From Streptomyces sp. NBC_01317 (lineage in GTDB: Bacteria; Actinomycetota; Actinomycetes; Streptomycetales; Streptomycetaceae), in NCBI RefSeq assembly GCF_035961655.1, contig NZ_CP108393.1:7463501-7527500 (forward strand): a DNA stretch of 64,000 bases. Reading direction: 5' to 3'. Position numbers and translations under genes: made by a program. Positions 12,601-21,492 of the stretch are shown piece by piece (position 1 is the first letter of the stretch; the number at the start of each line of letters is the position of its first letter). The notes under the pieces are model-generated. The model saw only the letters and a list, made by a program, of their open reading frames with translations, had not been told where the DNA came from and did not search any database.

Positions 12601-14518
12601 GCAGCGGGGCGGCGAACTGACCACCGTGCTTGTGGACTTCCTGCGTGACCGTCTGCCGGAGTACATGGTGCCGACGGCCGTCATGGTCCTCGACACCTTG
12701 CCCCTCACTCCGAACGGCAAGGTGGACCGGGCCGCGCTGCCGACGCCCGACTTCGCCGAACGGGTCGCCGGGCGACCGCCGGTCGGCGAGCTGGAGGAAT
12801 TGCTGTGCACGCTGTTCGCCGAGACCCTGGGGCTTGAACGGGTCGGCGCCGACGACAGTTTCTTCGAGCTGGGCGGCGACTCGATCATGTCGATGCAGCT
12901 GGCATCACGTGCGCGCAAGGCCGGTCTCGCGATCACCCCTCGGCAGGTCTTCGAGGAGAAGACAGTCGAGCGACTGGCCGACGTCGTCGAGTCGGCGGAC
13001 CCCCAGGCGGTCGGCGCCGTGGACGACGTGGCGGAAGGAGAAGTGCCATGGACGCCCGTCATGCGGACGCTCGGTGACCGGATCGTACGACCCGATTTCG
13101 CGCAATGGGTGGTGGTGGGTGCTCCGGCGGATCTGGACCTAGATGTGTTGGGTCGGGCTGTGAGTGTGCTGCTGAACGGGCACGGGATGCTGCGGGCACG
13201 CGTGGTCAGTGGCGAGTCGAAGCTGATCGTGGGTGAGCCGGGGTCGGTGGATGCCGCGAGCCTGATCACCCGGGTCGAGGCTGGTGCCGGGGCCGGGGCC
13301 GGTGGTGAGAGCCTTGATGTGGTGGCGGGTCGGGTGGCTCGTGGGGCTGTGGGGCGGTTGGATCCTGCGGCTGGGGTGATGGTTCAGGTGGTGTGGGTGG
13401 ACGCGGGGCCTGGTCGGGTTGGCCGGCTGGTGCTGGTGGTGCATCACCTGGTGGTGGACGGAGTCTCGTGGCGGATTTTGTTGCCGGACTTGGAGCGTGC
13501 GTACGAGGATCTGGCCGCAGGCCGTACTCCCGTACTCGATCCGGTCGGGACATCCTTCCGCCGCTGGGCAGGGGTACTTACCGAGCAAGCCAACGGCCCG
13601 GAGCGGATCGCGGAACTGGACGCCTGGCTAGCCCTGTTGGGGGAGGAGGCCCGGACCCTGGGCCGTCGGCCGTTGGATCCCGAGGTGGATCTGGCCCGGA
13701 CGTTGCGGGGCCGTGAGTGGGCGGTGCCGGCCTGGCAGGCGGCCACGTTGGTGGGCCGTACTCCGGCGGCTTTCCACTGCGGAGTGCACGAGGTGCTGCT
13801 GTCGACGCTGGCCGGTGCGGTCAGCGGTTGGCGGCCGGGCACGAGCAGCGTCCTGGTGGACATCGAGGGGCACGGCCGTGAGCCGTTGGAGGGCACCGAA
13901 CTGTCACGGACGGTGGGGTGGTTCACCAGCGTGCAGCCCGTACGGCTGGACGTGACCGGTATCGACCTGGGTGTGGTGACCGAGGGTGGGGCCGCGGCCG
14001 GTGACCTGGTGAAGGTGGTCAAGGAGCAGGCCCGTGCCGTGCCGGCTGACGGGATGGGTTACGAACTGCTGCGCCATCTGAACCCGCAGACGGCGGAGGT
14101 GCTCAAGAACGCGCCGGTGGCCCAGATTGGTTTCAACTATCTAGGTCGGTTCGCTGCGGCTACTGGGTCCGGCCGTTCTGCTTTGGTGGGGGTGTGGCAG
14201 ATGGCCGGGGAGAGTGCGGTGGGTGGTTCCGCCGATCCTGATATGCCGGTGACGCATGTGGTCGAGGCGGGTGCTGTCGTTCGTGACACGGTTGAGGGTC
14301 CGGAGCTGACGCTCACGCTGAGCTGGCCGGACGGAGTCCTGGAGGCGGCCGACGCGGAGGCGTTGGGCGCGGCCTGGACTGATCTGCTCGCCGGACTCGC
14401 CGCCCACACCGACGCCCCCACCGCAGGCGGACACACCCCCTCCGACTTCCCCCTCCTGAGCCTGGCGCAGAACCAGATCGAAGAACTTGAAGCCGGCCTC
14501 GCCGGCGACCAGCAGTAG
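635..14518 (+). CDS. Three-module NRPS (C-A-T-E)x3: Hpg, unassigned, Tyr/beta-OH-Tyr
   Basis: 4627 residues. Module 1: C (~1-430, HHVVMDGWS), A (~477-980), T (Ser1023), E (~1075-1545, [10 protein letters not shown]). Module 2: C (~1555-1970), A (~2018-2500), T (Ser2546), E (~2600-3065). Module 3: C (~3078-3490), A (~3535-4040), T (Ser4083), E (~4140-4607), then a C-terminal donor COM helix. Reading the ten pocket residues by alignment to GrsA gives DIFHLGLLCK (canonical 4-hydroxyphenylglycine), DALSVGTVMK (no match I can recall) and DASTVAAVCK (the Tyr/beta-hydroxytyrosine code of glycopeptide module 6). All three modules carry intact-looking E domains, so three D residues are predicted. I chose ATG 635 over an in-frame GTG at 632 because GAGGAG at 621 fits it and the next NRPS starts with the same M-T-R-S. 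The gene follows the upstream NRPS by 34 bp. Codon use switches abruptly inside domains, a sign of recombination. Confidence 0.97.
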   Translation: MTRSRVEDVWPLSPLQEGMLFHAAFDDQGPDVYQGQRNFDLIGPLDADRLRGAWEALLARHAALRASFRRRKSGEAVQVIAREVVLPWQEADVSGLPEVEASAEVERLAGGEQARRFDLASAPLLRVLLIRLGEDRHRLVLTSHHVVMDGWSVPVLINELTRIYEAGGASALTGRGNGAGAASGADAIAGLPQVSPYRDYLAWLAAQDKEAARAAWREELAGADEPTLVAPADPGRAPVAPESLITEIPEEVARGMVRLARTHGLTVNTVVQGAWALVLARLAGREDVVFGATVAGRPAELPGVESMIGLFINTLPVRVRLDGGQPLLDLLTDLQARQSALMSHQHLGLSEIQRLVGPGAIFDTLVVYENYPLPHAEPTTPDRFAIRLSGGREAAHYPFTLVVAPGDTMRVKLDHRPDLYDGAAAQAVFDRFVRVLEQVVADPSLPVGRLGVMTGSEHGQVVEAWNATAAPTLSHSVPELFAAQVRRAPAAVAVVDGETRLSYEELDSASARLASYLTGTGVRRGDRVAVLMERSADLLVTLLAIWKAGAAYVPVDAGYPAERIAFLLSDSVPARVVCTEQSRGVLPAELAPDALVLDDPVVAAAVAASPASQASEVSLQEGGRLPSSAGDLAYVMYTSGSTGVPKGVAVPHGSVAALVGERGWSVGADDAVLMHAPHAFDISLFEVWVPLAAGGRVVIAGPGAVDAQRLRQAVADGVTVAHVTAGLFRVLAEESPESLFGLREVLTGGDVVPAASVRRVREVCPEVSVRHLYGPTEITLCATSHVLHPGDDSPGVLPIGRPLDNRRTYVLDSFLLPVPPGAAGELYIGGAGLARGYLGRSGLTAGRFVASPFVAGERLYRTGDLVRWTDDGELVFLGRADEQVKVRGFRVELGEVEAVLSAHPTVGQAVVVARQDLPGEKRLVGYVVSEGSGVDPSAVRAYVAGVLPEYMVPAVVVVLDALPLTVNGKVDRGVLPEPDFAGRVSGRAPVGGVEELLCGLFADVLGLERVGADDGFFELGGDSIMSMQLASRARRAGLVITPRQVFEEKTVERLALVADVVGAGGAVRGGDVGVGEVPWSPVMRALGERAARAGFAQWVVVGAPADLDLDVLGHAVGVLLGGHDMLRARVVSGEPKLIVGEPGSVDVSALITRVEAGSGGESLDVVAGRVARGAVGRLDPAAGVMVQVVWVDAGPGRVGRLVLVVHHLVVDGVSWRILLPDLERAYEDLAAGRTPVLDLVGTSFRRWAGLLAEQALSPERVAELDSWLGLLGEEGPLLGRRPLDPVVDVAGTLRRREWVVPAGDAATLAGRTPAAFHCGVHEVLLSTLAGAVGRWRPEAADLLVDVEGHGREPIGDVDLSRTVGWFTSVQPVRLDVTDIDLGVVTEGGAAAGDLVKAVKEQARAVPGDGTGYELLRHLNAETAKVLSAAPAPQIGFNYLGRFAAASVETGPARPWQMAGESAVGGSADPDVPLAHTLEAGAVIRDTARGPELTLSLSWPDGLLDEDDAEALGEAWMTILSGLAAHTTSPVVGGHTPSDFPLVALEQTAVEELEHAVPDLLDIWPLAPLQEGMLFHASYDEAGPDVYQTRRTLALDGRLDTSRLRASWEALVARHAVLRASFHESATGESVQVVARDAVLPWQEVDLSQLPETAAQAEAERLADVEAAQRFDLTRAPLLRLLLIRLADDRHRLVVTSHHIVLDGWSTPIVLNEVAAVYAAGGEASGLQRTHSYGEYLAWLGRQDTSAAREAWRAELAGVEESTLVAPADPGRTSVAPGQTSVDLSRETTQGLAALARTHGLTVNTVVQGAWALVLARLAGREDVVFGATVAGRPPELPGVEGMVGLFINTLPVRVRLDGARSVLETLADLQQRQTRLMSHQHMSLAEIQGIAGPGASFDTMLMFENYPRNSVALSASGRDDGTVSIRQLDTLAGTHYPLAVGIAPADRLQIRLTFRPDLFSLAEASGVGRRLVRVLEQVVADPLVAVGRVDVVGEVERELVVGGFNDTGRPVVGGSLLELFGSHVRMSPGVVAVRSGSEVLSYAELDERSDRLARFLVSVGVGREGVVGLCLPRGVDVVVGELAVWKAGGAFVPLDPEYPSDRLRYMVGNSGAGVVLATAETLARVPEGPARVVLLEEVPAAPDPVALPGVTDANQLAYVIYTSGSTGRPKGVAVGHRGVVNLVEAMGPSLGAGPGVVTLQFASFSFDAAILDVAVVLGSGGTLAIATGEERAEPGALAGMIAAHGVTTASVVPSLLGVLDPEQVSGVKTWVLGAERLTADLAARWVPGAKVVNTYGPTEATVMVTAGPVDARIASADEAPVIGRPLSNSRVYVLDSFLRPVPPGITGEVYVAGAGLARGYVARPDLTSERFVACPFAMGERMYRSGDLARWNGEGELAFVGRADAQVKVRGFRIELGEIEAVLSAHPAVGQAVVVAREDGPGDKQLVGYVVPQTQGAEAAELREYVGKALPEYMVPAVLVTLDALPLTVNGKVDRAALPAPEVGEGASGRTPVGETEEKLCALFAEVLGLERVGADDGFFELGGDSIMSMQLASRARRAGLVITPRQVFEEKTVERLARAVEAAGAAESDDVDDVAVGEIPWTPAMRASGERAALPKNAQWVVVGAPADLDLDVLGRAVSVLLNGHGMLRARVVSGEPKLIVGEPGSVDAASLITRVDAGGESLDGVAGRVAREAVGRLDPAAGVMVQVVWVDAGPGRVGRLVLVVHHLVVDGVSWRILLPDLERAYEDLAGGRTPVLDLVGTSFRRWAGVLAEQAVGPERVAELPAWEALLGDQVSTLGRRPLDPVVDVTRTLRRREWVVPAGQAATLAGRTPVAFHCGVHEVLLSTLAGAVGRWRPEAASVLVDIEGHGREPLEGTELSRTVGWFTSVQPVRLNVTGLDLADAVDGGASAGQILKVVKEQARAVPGDGMGYELLRHLNPETAEVLKNAPVAQIGFNYLGRFAAATGSGRSGLVGVWQMAGESAVGGSADPDMPVTHVVEAGAVIRDTVEGPELTLTLSWPDGVLETADAEALGAAWTDLLAGLAAHTDAPTAGGHTPSDFPLVEVSQAAVAELEAVVPDLVDVWPLSPLQEGLLFHAAYDEDGPDVYEGQRSLVVEGPLDVGRLRLAWGVVLERHPVLRASFHPGVAVSGGAVQVVSGRVVLPWTVADVSELTDVEATAEVERLSGRERASRFDLAEAPLVRVLIVRLAPERYRMVVTSHHIVLDGWSLPVLVGEVSAAYAAGGSGRGLPVVGSYGEYLGWLGEQDKGAAREVWQGELAGVDGPTLVVAAESVRSVVVPERVRFALEEGLSRGLGELARAHGLTVNTLVQGAWALVLARLAGREDVVFGATVAGRPAELPGVESMIGLFINTLPVRVRLDGGRPLLGLLVDLQARQSVLMSHQHVGLQEINQWVGAGAVFDTLVVYENYPRAAIDPVTGPDAITIRPADVPEDTGHYPLTLIVAPGDPMQGDLIYRPDVFDRVRAGEVLASFVGVLEQFVSDSGGLVGRIGVVGGAGREVVVDRWNRTVVPWVPEVLPELFARRVVLSAGAVAVVGGEEFLTYGELEGRAGRLGRLLVGLGVGPECRVGVVVERSVALVVSLLAVSMAGGVFVPVDVGYPAERVGFVLGDADPAVVVCTSGTREVVPAGFGGVVVVLDDPSVLARLAELEGGAIGDGERLSPLRPDHAAYVIYTSGSTGIPKGVVVPHAGLGNLARAQIERFAVGPESRVLQFASVSFDAAVSELCMALLSGASVAVATPDRLPPQVSLSEALRETGATHVTVPPSVLAVEDEIPPQLATVVVAGETCPVGVADRWSRDRRMINAYGPTEVTVCASMSAPLSPGADVVPVGRPISNVRTFVLDPFLQPVPPGTSGELYVAGAGLTRGYLGRSALTAGRFVASPFASGERMYRTGDLVSWTGDGDLLFVGRADDQVKVRGHRVELGEIEAVLATHPFVVQAAVTVRRDRPGDERLIAYAVADPTTDSGQRGGELTTVLVDFLRDRLPEYMVPTAVMVLDTLPLTPNGKVDRAALPTPDFAERVAGRPPVGELEELLCTLFAETLGLERVGADDSFFELGGDSIMSMQLASRARKAGLAITPRQVFEEKTVERLADVVESADPQAVGAVDDVAEGEVPWTPVMRTLGDRIVRPDFAQWVVVGAPADLDLDVLGRAVSVLLNGHGMLRARVVSGESKLIVGEPGSVDAASLITRVEAGAGAGAGGESLDVVAGRVARGAVGRLDPAAGVMVQVVWVDAGPGRVGRLVLVVHHLVVDGVSWRILLPDLERAYEDLAAGRTPVLDPVGTSFRRWAGVLTEQANGPERIAELDAWLALLGEEARTLGRRPLDPEVDLARTLRGREWAVPAWQAATLVGRTPAAFHCGVHEVLLSTLAGAVSGWRPGTSSVLVDIEGHGREPLEGTELSRTVGWFTSVQPVRLDVTGIDLGVVTEGGAAAGDLVKVVKEQARAVPADGMGYELLRHLNPQTAEVLKNAPVAQIGFNYLGRFAAATGSGRSALVGVWQMAGESAVGGSADPDMPVTHVVEAGAVVRDTVEGPELTLTLSWPDGVLEAADAEALGAAWTDLLAGLAAHTDAPTAGGHTPSDFPLLSLAQNQIEELEAGLAGDQQ

Positions 14519-14552
14519 CCACAGTCGCAAGCCTCTGTGAGGAGAGAGTTCC

Positions 14553-17500
14553 ATGACCCGATCCCTTGTCGAAGACGTGTGGCCGCTGTCGCCGTTGCAG
14601 GAAGGCATGCTGTTCCACGCCGCCTTCGACAACGAAGGCCCCGACGTCTACACCGTCCAGTCCGCCCTGGACATCGGCGGACCCGTGAACGCGGCCCGTT
14701 TCAGAGCCTCCTGGCAGGCGCTCGCCGCCCGTCACGCGGCGCTGCGCGCCTGCTTCCGCCAAGTGAGCGGAGGCCAGATGGTCCAGGTCATCGCCCGCGA
14801 GGTGAAACTGCCCTGGACCGAGGCGGACGTCAGCGAGCTGACCGAACCGGAAGCGGCGGCCGAGGTGGAACGCCTGGCGGCCGGCGAGTTGGCCGTACGG
14901 TTCGACCTTGCCGTCGCTCCTCTGCTGCGACTGTTGTTCATCCGGCTCGGCGAGAACCGGCACCGCCTGGTGATGACGTTCCATCACGTCCTGATGGACG
15001 GCTGGTCCATGCCCGTCCTGCTCAGCGAACTCTCCACGATCTACGCGGCCGACGGTGACGCCTCACGCCTACGACGGGCCCCGTCCTACGGCCAGTACAT
15101 GGCATGGCTGTCACGCCAGGACAAGGAGGAAGCGAGGAGCGCATGGCGTACGGAACTGTCCGGCGCCGACGAGCCGACCCTCGTGGCCCCGGCGGACCCC
15201 ACCCGTGCCCCGGCCTTCCCGGCCCACGTCTTCGGCGAGCTCCCCGAGGACACCACGCGAGCCTTGAGCGATCTCGCCCGCAGCCAGGGCCTCACCATGA
15301 ACACGGTGGTGCAGGGCGCGTGGGCGCTGGTACTGGCGCGGCTGGCCGGGCGCGACGACGTCGTCTTCGGCGCTACGGTGGCCGGCCGGCCGGCCGAGCT
15401 GCCGGGTGTGGAATCGATGGTGGGACTGCTCATCAACACACTGCCGGTACGGGTCGAACTCGACGGTACGCAGTCGATGCTCCAAACCCTGGAGCGGTTG
15501 CAGGAACGCCAGACCGGACTCATGTCCTACCAGTACATGGGCCTGTCCGAGATCCAGAAGCTGTCCGGTCCCGGCGCCGTGTTCGACTCGCTCGTACTGT
15601 ATGAGAGCTTCCCGGCACCGCCCGCCGCGCCGGCGGTTCCCGACGCCGTGTCCATCAGGCCGTCGGGCATGTCGCGCGACGCGTCCCACTATCCGATCAC
15701 GTTGGTTGTCACCCCTGGTCCGCGCCTGCGTTTCAAGCTGGACTACCGTCCCGACCTGTTCGACCGGGCCACCGCGGAGTCTGTCTTCCGTCGGGTGATG
15801 CGGGTGTTGGAGCAGGTGGTGGCTGATCCGTTGGTGGCGGTGGGGCGGGTTGATGTGGTGGGGGAGGTTGAGCGGGAGCTTGTGGTGGGGGGGTTCAACG
15901 ATACGGGGCGGCCTGTGGCGGGTGGGTCGTTGTTGGAGTTGTTCGGTTCGCATGTTCGTGCGAGTCCGGGTGTGGTGGCGGTTCGGTCGGGCTCTGAGGT
16001 TTTGTCGTATGCGGAGTTGGATGAGCGGTCGGACCGGTTGGCCAGATTCCTGGTGAGTGTGGGTGTGGGGCGTGAAGGGGTGGTGGGTCTGTGCCTGCCG
16101 CGTGGGGTGGATGTGGTGGTGGGGGAGTTGGCCGTATGGAAGGCCGGTGGGGCTTTCGTGCCGCTTGATCCTGAGTATCCGTCCGATCGGTTGCGGTACA
16201 TGGTCGGGAACAGTGGTGCGGGTGTGGTGCTGGCGACGGCGGAGACGTTGGCCCGGGTGCCTGCGGGGCCGGCCCGCGTTGTTCTGCTTGAGGAAGTCCC
16301 TGCTGCGCCTGATCCGGTCGTGTTGCCGGGTGTGACGGATCCGGACCAGCTCGCGTATGTGATCTATACCTCTGGGTCGACGGGTCGGCCCAAAGGCGTG
16401 GCGGTGGGGCATCGGGGTGTGGTGAACCTGGTGGGGGCGATGGCTCCGGTGTTGGGTGCGGGTCCTGGTGTGGTGACGTTGCAGTTCGCTTCGTTCAGTT
16501 TTGATGCGGCGATCCTGGATGTGGCGGTGGTGCTGGGTTCGGGTGGCACGTTGGCGATCGCGATGGGTGAGGAGCGTGCGGAGCCGGGTGCGTTGGCGGG
16601 GATGATCGCGGCCCACGGCGTGACTACGGCCAGTGTGGTGCCCTCTCTCCTCGGGGTTCTGAATCCCGAGCAGGTGTCGGGAGTGAAGACCTGGGTGTTA
16701 GGCGCAGAGCGCCTGACCGCGGATCTCGCTGCTCGGTGGGTGCCTGGGGCGAAGGTGGTCAACACGTACGGGCCGACCGAGGCGACGGTGATGGTGACGG
16801 CGGGTCCGGTCGACGCACGTATCGCGTCGGCGGACGAGGCTCCTGTCATCGGCCGTCCGCTGTCCAACTCCCGTATCTATGTGCTGGATTCCTTCCTGCG
16901 TCCGGTTCCGCCGGGCATCACGGGTGAGGTGTATGTCGCGGGTGCGGGTCTGGCTCGTGGTTACGTCGCCCGCCCTGATCTCACGTCGGAGCGTTTTGTG
17001 GCGTGTCCGTTCGTTACCGGTGAGCGGATGTATCGCTCGGGTGATCTGGCGCGCTGGAACGGTGAGGGGGAGTTGGCGTTTGTCGGGCGGGCCGACGCGC
17101 AGGTGAAGGTGCGTGGCTTCCGTATCGAGCTGGGTGAGATCGAGGCGATACTCTCCGCCCACCCCGCCGTCGGTCAGGCGGTTGTCGTGGCCCGCGAGGA
17201 TGGCCCCGGCGACAAGCAGCTCGTCGGCTACGTCGTACCGCGGACTCAGGACATCGACATGCGGCAGGTTCGGGAGCACCTCGCCGAGGCGCTGCCGGAG
17301 TATATGGTCCCCGCCGCGCTCCTCGTACTGGACGCCCTGCCCCTGACACCGAACGGCAAGGTCGACCGGGGCGCCCTGCCCGCCCCGGACTTCGCCGGGC
17401 GGGTGTCGGACCGCACGCCGGTCGGGGAGACGGAGGAGAAGCTGTGCGCGCTGTTCGCCGAGGTCCTGGAGCTGGAACGGGTCGGTGTCGACGACAACTT

Positions 17501-20500
17501 CTTCGACCTGGGTGGTGACTCGGGGCTGGCGATGCGCCTGGCCGCCCGCATCCGCGAGGAGTTGGGCGCGGATCTGAGCATGCGTCAGTTCTTTGGTGCG
17601 TCGACGCCTGTGGGTGTCGCTCGGATGCTCGCGGCGAAGGCGCGGCCGGAACTCGGGCCGGCCGAGCGTTCCGAGGAGATGCCGGTCTCGGTGGAGCAGC
17701 AGCGCACCTGGCTGATGAGCGGGCTGGCCGAGGAGTCGCGCGCCGCCCACCGGAGTTCGATCGCCCTGCGGCTCTCCGGCTCGCTGGACCGGGCCGCCCT
17801 GGAGGCGGCCCTCGGGGACGTCGCCGTACGGCACGAGATCCTGCGGACCCGGTTCACCGGCGAACGTGCCGACGACCTGCGTCAGCACGTTCTGGACGCC
17901 GACGATCCCGCGGCCAGGCCCGCACTGTCGGTGACCTCCGCCACCTCCGCCGGAGAGGAAGAACTCGCCGGACTGCTCGCCGACCGGTCGGGGCGCGAGT
18001 TCGACCTTGCACGTCAACTGCCCTGGAGGGCGGACCTGTTCGCGCTGTCGGACACGGAGCACGTGCTGCTGCTCGTCGTACACCGGATCGCCGGGGACGA
18101 CGCGTCGCTGGACATCGTCGTCCGTGACCTCGCCGCCGCCTACGGTGCCCGGCGCGAGGGCCGCAAGCCCGAACGGGCCCCGCTGTCACTCCAGTTCGCC
18201 GACTACGCCCTGTGGGAGGGTGAGCTGCTGCGAGGCACGGAGGAGTCGGACAGTCTGATCAGCGACCAGCTCACCTACTGGAAGGAGCGGCTGGCCGACC
18301 TGGAGCCCGAACTGCCGCTTCCCTTCGACCGGCCGCGTCCGGTGCTGGCCGACCACCGGACCGGCTCCGTGCCGCTGAGCCTCGACGCGGACGCGCACGA
18401 CCGTCTGGCGGACGCGGCGGAAGCCGAGGACGCCCCGGTCTTCGTGGCCGTACAGGCGGCCCTCGCCCTGCTGCTGACCCGGCTCGGTGCCGGTGACGAC
18501 GTGGTGCTCGGCACCCGGCTGTCGCGGCGCTTCGAGGAAGGCGATCTGGAGGGCGTGGTCGGGCCGCTGACCCACCCGCTCGTGCTGCGGACCGACACCT
18601 CCGGTGACCCGACCTACCGCGAACTGCTGCGCCGTGCGCAGGAGGTGAACCAGGAAGCCCTGCGCCACCGGGACATGCCGTTCGAACGGCTCGTGGACGT
18701 GCTCCGGCACCCCGCATCGGCGGCGCGCCACCCGGTGTTCCAGGTCCTGCTCGAAGTGGGTGACCTGAGCGTCGAGGAGCTGGACGCGGCGGACCTGCCC
18801 GGTCTGCGCACCACCCGGCTGGACGGCGTCAGCGGTGACACGGAACTCGACCTGTGGTTCGCGCTCAACGAACGCACCCACGGCGACGGCACACCCAACG
18901 GCATCGAGGGGGTGCTGCGCTACGCCACCGAACTCTTCGACGCCTCCACCGCGACCGCGCTCGCGGGCCGCCTCGTGCGCGTGTTGGAACAGGTGGCCGC
19001 CGAACCGGAGTTGCGAGTCAGCGAGGTGGACGTGCTGCTCGGCGAGGAGGAACGCCGTCAGCTCCTGGGCGGAGGCCTCGATCCGGCCGATGACCTTGTT
19101 CACGACACAGATCCTGTCCACGGTCCGACGCCCCTCCGCGACACGCTTCTCGGTCACGACACCGTCCTCGGCCTGCTCGCCGATCAGGTGGCCCGTACAC
19201 CGGACGCCCTCGCCGTGAAGGGCCAGGACGGGTCCCTCACCTACCGTGCGCTGGACTCGGTGACCGATCTGCTCGCGCGCCGGCTCTCCCGGCGGGGCGC
19301 GGGCACCGAGCAGCGGGTCATCGTGATGCTGCCGCCCGGCGCCGGCTTCACCGTCGCTCTGATCGGGGTGCTCAAGGCCGGCGGGGTGTGCTCCTTCGTC
19401 GACCCCACCCGGCCGTTCGTCGGCGGCTCGGACGGCCCCGGACCGCGCAGTCGGCCCGCGGCGCTGGTCTGCACGGCGGCCATGGCGGGACGGATGAACG
19501 CGGACAGCCGGATTCCGGTGCTGTGGATCGACGACCTGTTGGAGGAGGACGCCGAGTTCGCGCCCGCCGCCACCCCGACCGCCGCGGCGCCGCCGCAGTC
19601 CCGGCCCGCTCAGGCGGCCGTCGTCCTCGACGCCCTCGGAGCGGACGAGTCCGCTCCCGGCTCGGTCGTCGACCACCGGGCGTTGCTGCGCCAGACAGCG
19701 CACCGGTTGCGAACCGTCGCGGTGAACGGCGCCCCTGCCCTGCTCGACGCGCGGGCCCCTGTCGGCGCGTTCCTCGTACCGCTGCTCGCGTCCCTCGGCG
19801 CGGGCGGCGGCGTTCGATTCGTCGTGCCGGGAGAGGACGCCGTGGCCCTCGCCACCGCGGCGGAGCCGGCCGAGACGACCCTGGTCACCACCAGGGACCG
19901 GCTGCGGAAGATCATCGGATCGGAGGCGGGGCACCGTCCCTTCGCCGAGGTTACGGTGGTCGAGTCCGGGCGGCCGGTCGGCGCCGCGGAGACCCGTGAG
20001 TGGCAGGAACTCCACCCGGACACCTCGCTGATCAGCAGCGTCACCGCGGTCGGCACGGCGGGACCGTGGCTCGAACACCGGCTGTCGCCGGGCGACCCTG
20101 CCCCGGTACGGCTCCCGGCCGGACGGCCCGTGCACGGCAGCCGGGCGCTTGTCCTGGACGACCTGCTGCGCCCGGTTCCGCCGGGTGTCGTGGGTGACGT
20201 GTACGTGACGGGGACCCCGCTGTCCCGTGGGATCGCGGGCGGGTCGTCACTGACCGCGGAACGGTTCGTGGCCCTCCCGTACGGCGGCCCGGGTGAGCGG
20301 ATGCTGCGCACCGGGGAACGAGCGCGGCGGACCCCCGCCGGGCTGCTGGCGCTGCGTGATCCGGGTGAGGAGCGCGACAGGGGCTCCCGGGCCCGGCGCA
20401 CGGTCACCGACAGCCGGGAGCTGGAGGTGCTGCTGCCGCTGCGGGCGAGCGGCGGCCGGCCGCCGCTGTTCTGTCTGCACGAGACCACCGGCCTGAGCTG

Positions 20501-21179
20501 GATCTACGCGGCCCTCCTCCAGTACCTGCCGCAGGACCTGCCGGTCTACGGAGTCCAGGCGCGCGGTCTGACGGGCGCCGAACCGCCGGCGGACGGCATC
20601 GAGGAGATGGCGGCGGACTACGCCGAGCAGATCCGCTCGGTGCAGCCCACCGGCCCGTACCACCTGCTCGGCTGGTCCCTGGGCGGAGTCCTCGCCCACG
20701 CCGTCGCCACCCGGCTGGAGGAACTGGGCGAGGAGGTGGCCCTGCTCGCGGTGCTCGACGCCTATCCCCAGCACGGCGTCGGTACGTCGCTGTACACCTA
20801 CGACGACGAGGAGACACCCGAGGGACGGGACAGCGGCCGGCGAATGCAACGTGGTCCCGGCGGCCAGGACATCACCGGCGTGAGCGGTCCCGCGCTGGAG
20901 AACGTCAAGAAGGTCATCCAGAACACGGCCGGATTCATGCCGGACTACACACCGCGTCACTTCCGGGGCGACCTGCTCGTCTTTGTCGCGACGGTGGACC
21001 GGCCCCAGGACAGGCCGGTATCGGAGGCGGTCGCGACCTGGGATCCGTACGTATCCGGAAACGTCGAGTCCCACGAGATCGCCACCCGCCACAAGGAAAT
21101 GCTGAAGCCCACACCGGCCGCCCACATCGGGCGCGTCCTCACGGAGAAGCTCGGAGCGGCTCGGAACGGCTCCGAGTAG
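14553..21179 (+). CDS. Terminal NRPS: C-A-T-X-(dead A)-TE
   Basis: 2208 residues. C (~5-415, HHVLMDGWS), A (~460-940, pocket DALSVGTVMK, nearly identical to module 2 of the previous NRPS), T (Ser990), then a condensation-like domain (~1045-1480) whose active site reads HRIAGDD at 1177-1183. This HRxxxDD form is that of the glycopeptide X domain, which is catalytically inactive and recruits the cross-linking Oxy P450s to the carrier-bound peptide. Residues ~1530-1950 resemble an adenylation domain but have lost the A3 P-loop, the pocket Asp, the A5 YGPTE, the A7 Asp and the A8-A10 motifs, and no carrier domain follows. The protein ends in a type I thioesterase (~1958-2200, GWSLGG with Ser2042) that would release a linear or cyclised peptide. 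No E domain is present, so the last residue stays L. The N-terminus is the acceptor partner of the donor helix ending at 14518. Confidence 0.95.
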   Translation: MTRSLVEDVWPLSPLQEGMLFHAAFDNEGPDVYTVQSALDIGGPVNAARFRASWQALAARHAALRACFRQVSGGQMVQVIAREVKLPWTEADVSELTEPEAAAEVERLAAGELAVRFDLAVAPLLRLLFIRLGENRHRLVMTFHHVLMDGWSMPVLLSELSTIYAADGDASRLRRAPSYGQYMAWLSRQDKEEARSAWRTELSGADEPTLVAPADPTRAPAFPAHVFGELPEDTTRALSDLARSQGLTMNTVVQGAWALVLARLAGRDDVVFGATVAGRPAELPGVESMVGLLINTLPVRVELDGTQSMLQTLERLQERQTGLMSYQYMGLSEIQKLSGPGAVFDSLVLYESFPAPPAAPAVPDAVSIRPSGMSRDASHYPITLVVTPGPRLRFKLDYRPDLFDRATAESVFRRVMRVLEQVVADPLVAVGRVDVVGEVERELVVGGFNDTGRPVAGGSLLELFGSHVRASPGVVAVRSGSEVLSYAELDERSDRLARFLVSVGVGREGVVGLCLPRGVDVVVGELAVWKAGGAFVPLDPEYPSDRLRYMVGNSGAGVVLATAETLARVPAGPARVVLLEEVPAAPDPVVLPGVTDPDQLAYVIYTSGSTGRPKGVAVGHRGVVNLVGAMAPVLGAGPGVVTLQFASFSFDAAILDVAVVLGSGGTLAIAMGEERAEPGALAGMIAAHGVTTASVVPSLLGVLNPEQVSGVKTWVLGAERLTADLAARWVPGAKVVNTYGPTEATVMVTAGPVDARIASADEAPVIGRPLSNSRIYVLDSFLRPVPPGITGEVYVAGAGLARGYVARPDLTSERFVACPFVTGERMYRSGDLARWNGEGELAFVGRADAQVKVRGFRIELGEIEAILSAHPAVGQAVVVAREDGPGDKQLVGYVVPRTQDIDMRQVREHLAEALPEYMVPAALLVLDALPLTPNGKVDRGALPAPDFAGRVSDRTPVGETEEKLCALFAEVLELERVGVDDNFFDLGGDSGLAMRLAARIREELGADLSMRQFFGASTPVGVARMLAAKARPELGPAERSEEMPVSVEQQRTWLMSGLAEESRAAHRSSIALRLSGSLDRAALEAALGDVAVRHEILRTRFTGERADDLRQHVLDADDPAARPALSVTSATSAGEEELAGLLADRSGREFDLARQLPWRADLFALSDTEHVLLLVVHRIAGDDASLDIVVRDLAAAYGARREGRKPERAPLSLQFADYALWEGELLRGTEESDSLISDQLTYWKERLADLEPELPLPFDRPRPVLADHRTGSVPLSLDADAHDRLADAAEAEDAPVFVAVQAALALLLTRLGAGDDVVLGTRLSRRFEEGDLEGVVGPLTHPLVLRTDTSGDPTYRELLRRAQEVNQEALRHRDMPFERLVDVLRHPASAARHPVFQVLLEVGDLSVEELDAADLPGLRTTRLDGVSGDTELDLWFALNERTHGDGTPNGIEGVLRYATELFDASTATALAGRLVRVLEQVAAEPELRVSEVDVLLGEEERRQLLGGGLDPADDLVHDTDPVHGPTPLRDTLLGHDTVLGLLADQVARTPDALAVKGQDGSLTYRALDSVTDLLARRLSRRGAGTEQRVIVMLPPGAGFTVALIGVLKAGGVCSFVDPTRPFVGGSDGPGPRSRPAALVCTAAMAGRMNADSRIPVLWIDDLLEEDAEFAPAATPTAAAPPQSRPAQAAVVLDALGADESAPGSVVDHRALLRQTAHRLRTVAVNGAPALLDARAPVGAFLVPLLASLGAGGGVRFVVPGEDAVALATAAEPAETTLVTTRDRLRKIIGSEAGHRPFAEVTVVESGRPVGAAETREWQELHPDTSLISSVTAVGTAGPWLEHRLSPGDPAPVRLPAGRPVHGSRALVLDDLLRPVPPGVVGDVYVTGTPLSRGIAGGSSLTAERFVALPYGGPGERMLRTGERARRTPAGLLALRDPGEERDRGSRARRTVTDSRELEVLLPLRASGGRPPLFCLHETTGLSWIYAALLQYLPQDLPVYGVQARGLTGAEPPADGIEEMAADYAEQIRSVQPTGPYHLLGWSLGGVLAHAVATRLEELGEEVALLAVLDAYPQHGVGTSLYTYDDEETPEGRDSGRRMQRGPGGQDITGVSGPALENVKKVIQNTAGFMPDYTPRHFRGDLLVFVATVDRPQDRPVSEAVATWDPYVSGNVESHEIATRHKEMLKPTPAAHIGRVLTEKLGAARNGSE

Positions 21180-21291
21180 GCAGGAACGTCTCCGCGTGAA
21201 CCGTAACGGCTCCGGTCAGGGCCGGAGCGGCACGGAACAGTGGCGGAACGCACGGAGCACTGCCGGAATGCCGTTGCAGGAAGACCGTTTT

Positions 21292-21330
21292 GGAAAGCCG
21301 TTCCGGGAAGGCCTTCCGGAACGGCTTTCC
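21292..21330 (+). terminator. Hairpin after the NRPS operon
   Basis: Perfect 15-bp inverted repeat (21292-21306 with 21316-21330, 9-nt loop), 112 bp after the NRPS stop and before the P450 gene. There is no T-run, as is common for Streptomyces terminators. It suggests that the P450 set has its own promoter in 21331-21492. Confidence 0.7.
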
Positions 21331-21492
21331 TGTGGGGAAAAGGACTGAGCCGGCCGGACGGTGATCGACACCGGCGGTTCTCCTGCGAAATTGGTCAGTT
21401 GGACATTCGTTGACGTCAGTGCCCGGCGATTTCAGAATCAGACGGTGGGCGCCACGGATCCCGCAGCGAGAAATGACGAAAGGGAACCGCCG

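Noticed and set aside
635..21179. Assignment of the cluster to feglymycin, a linear 13-mer rich in Hpg and Dpg
   Set aside because: Feglymycin ends in Phe-Asp and is not cross-linked, whereas this terminal NRPS has an X domain with two P450 genes nearby and a final module with a different code.
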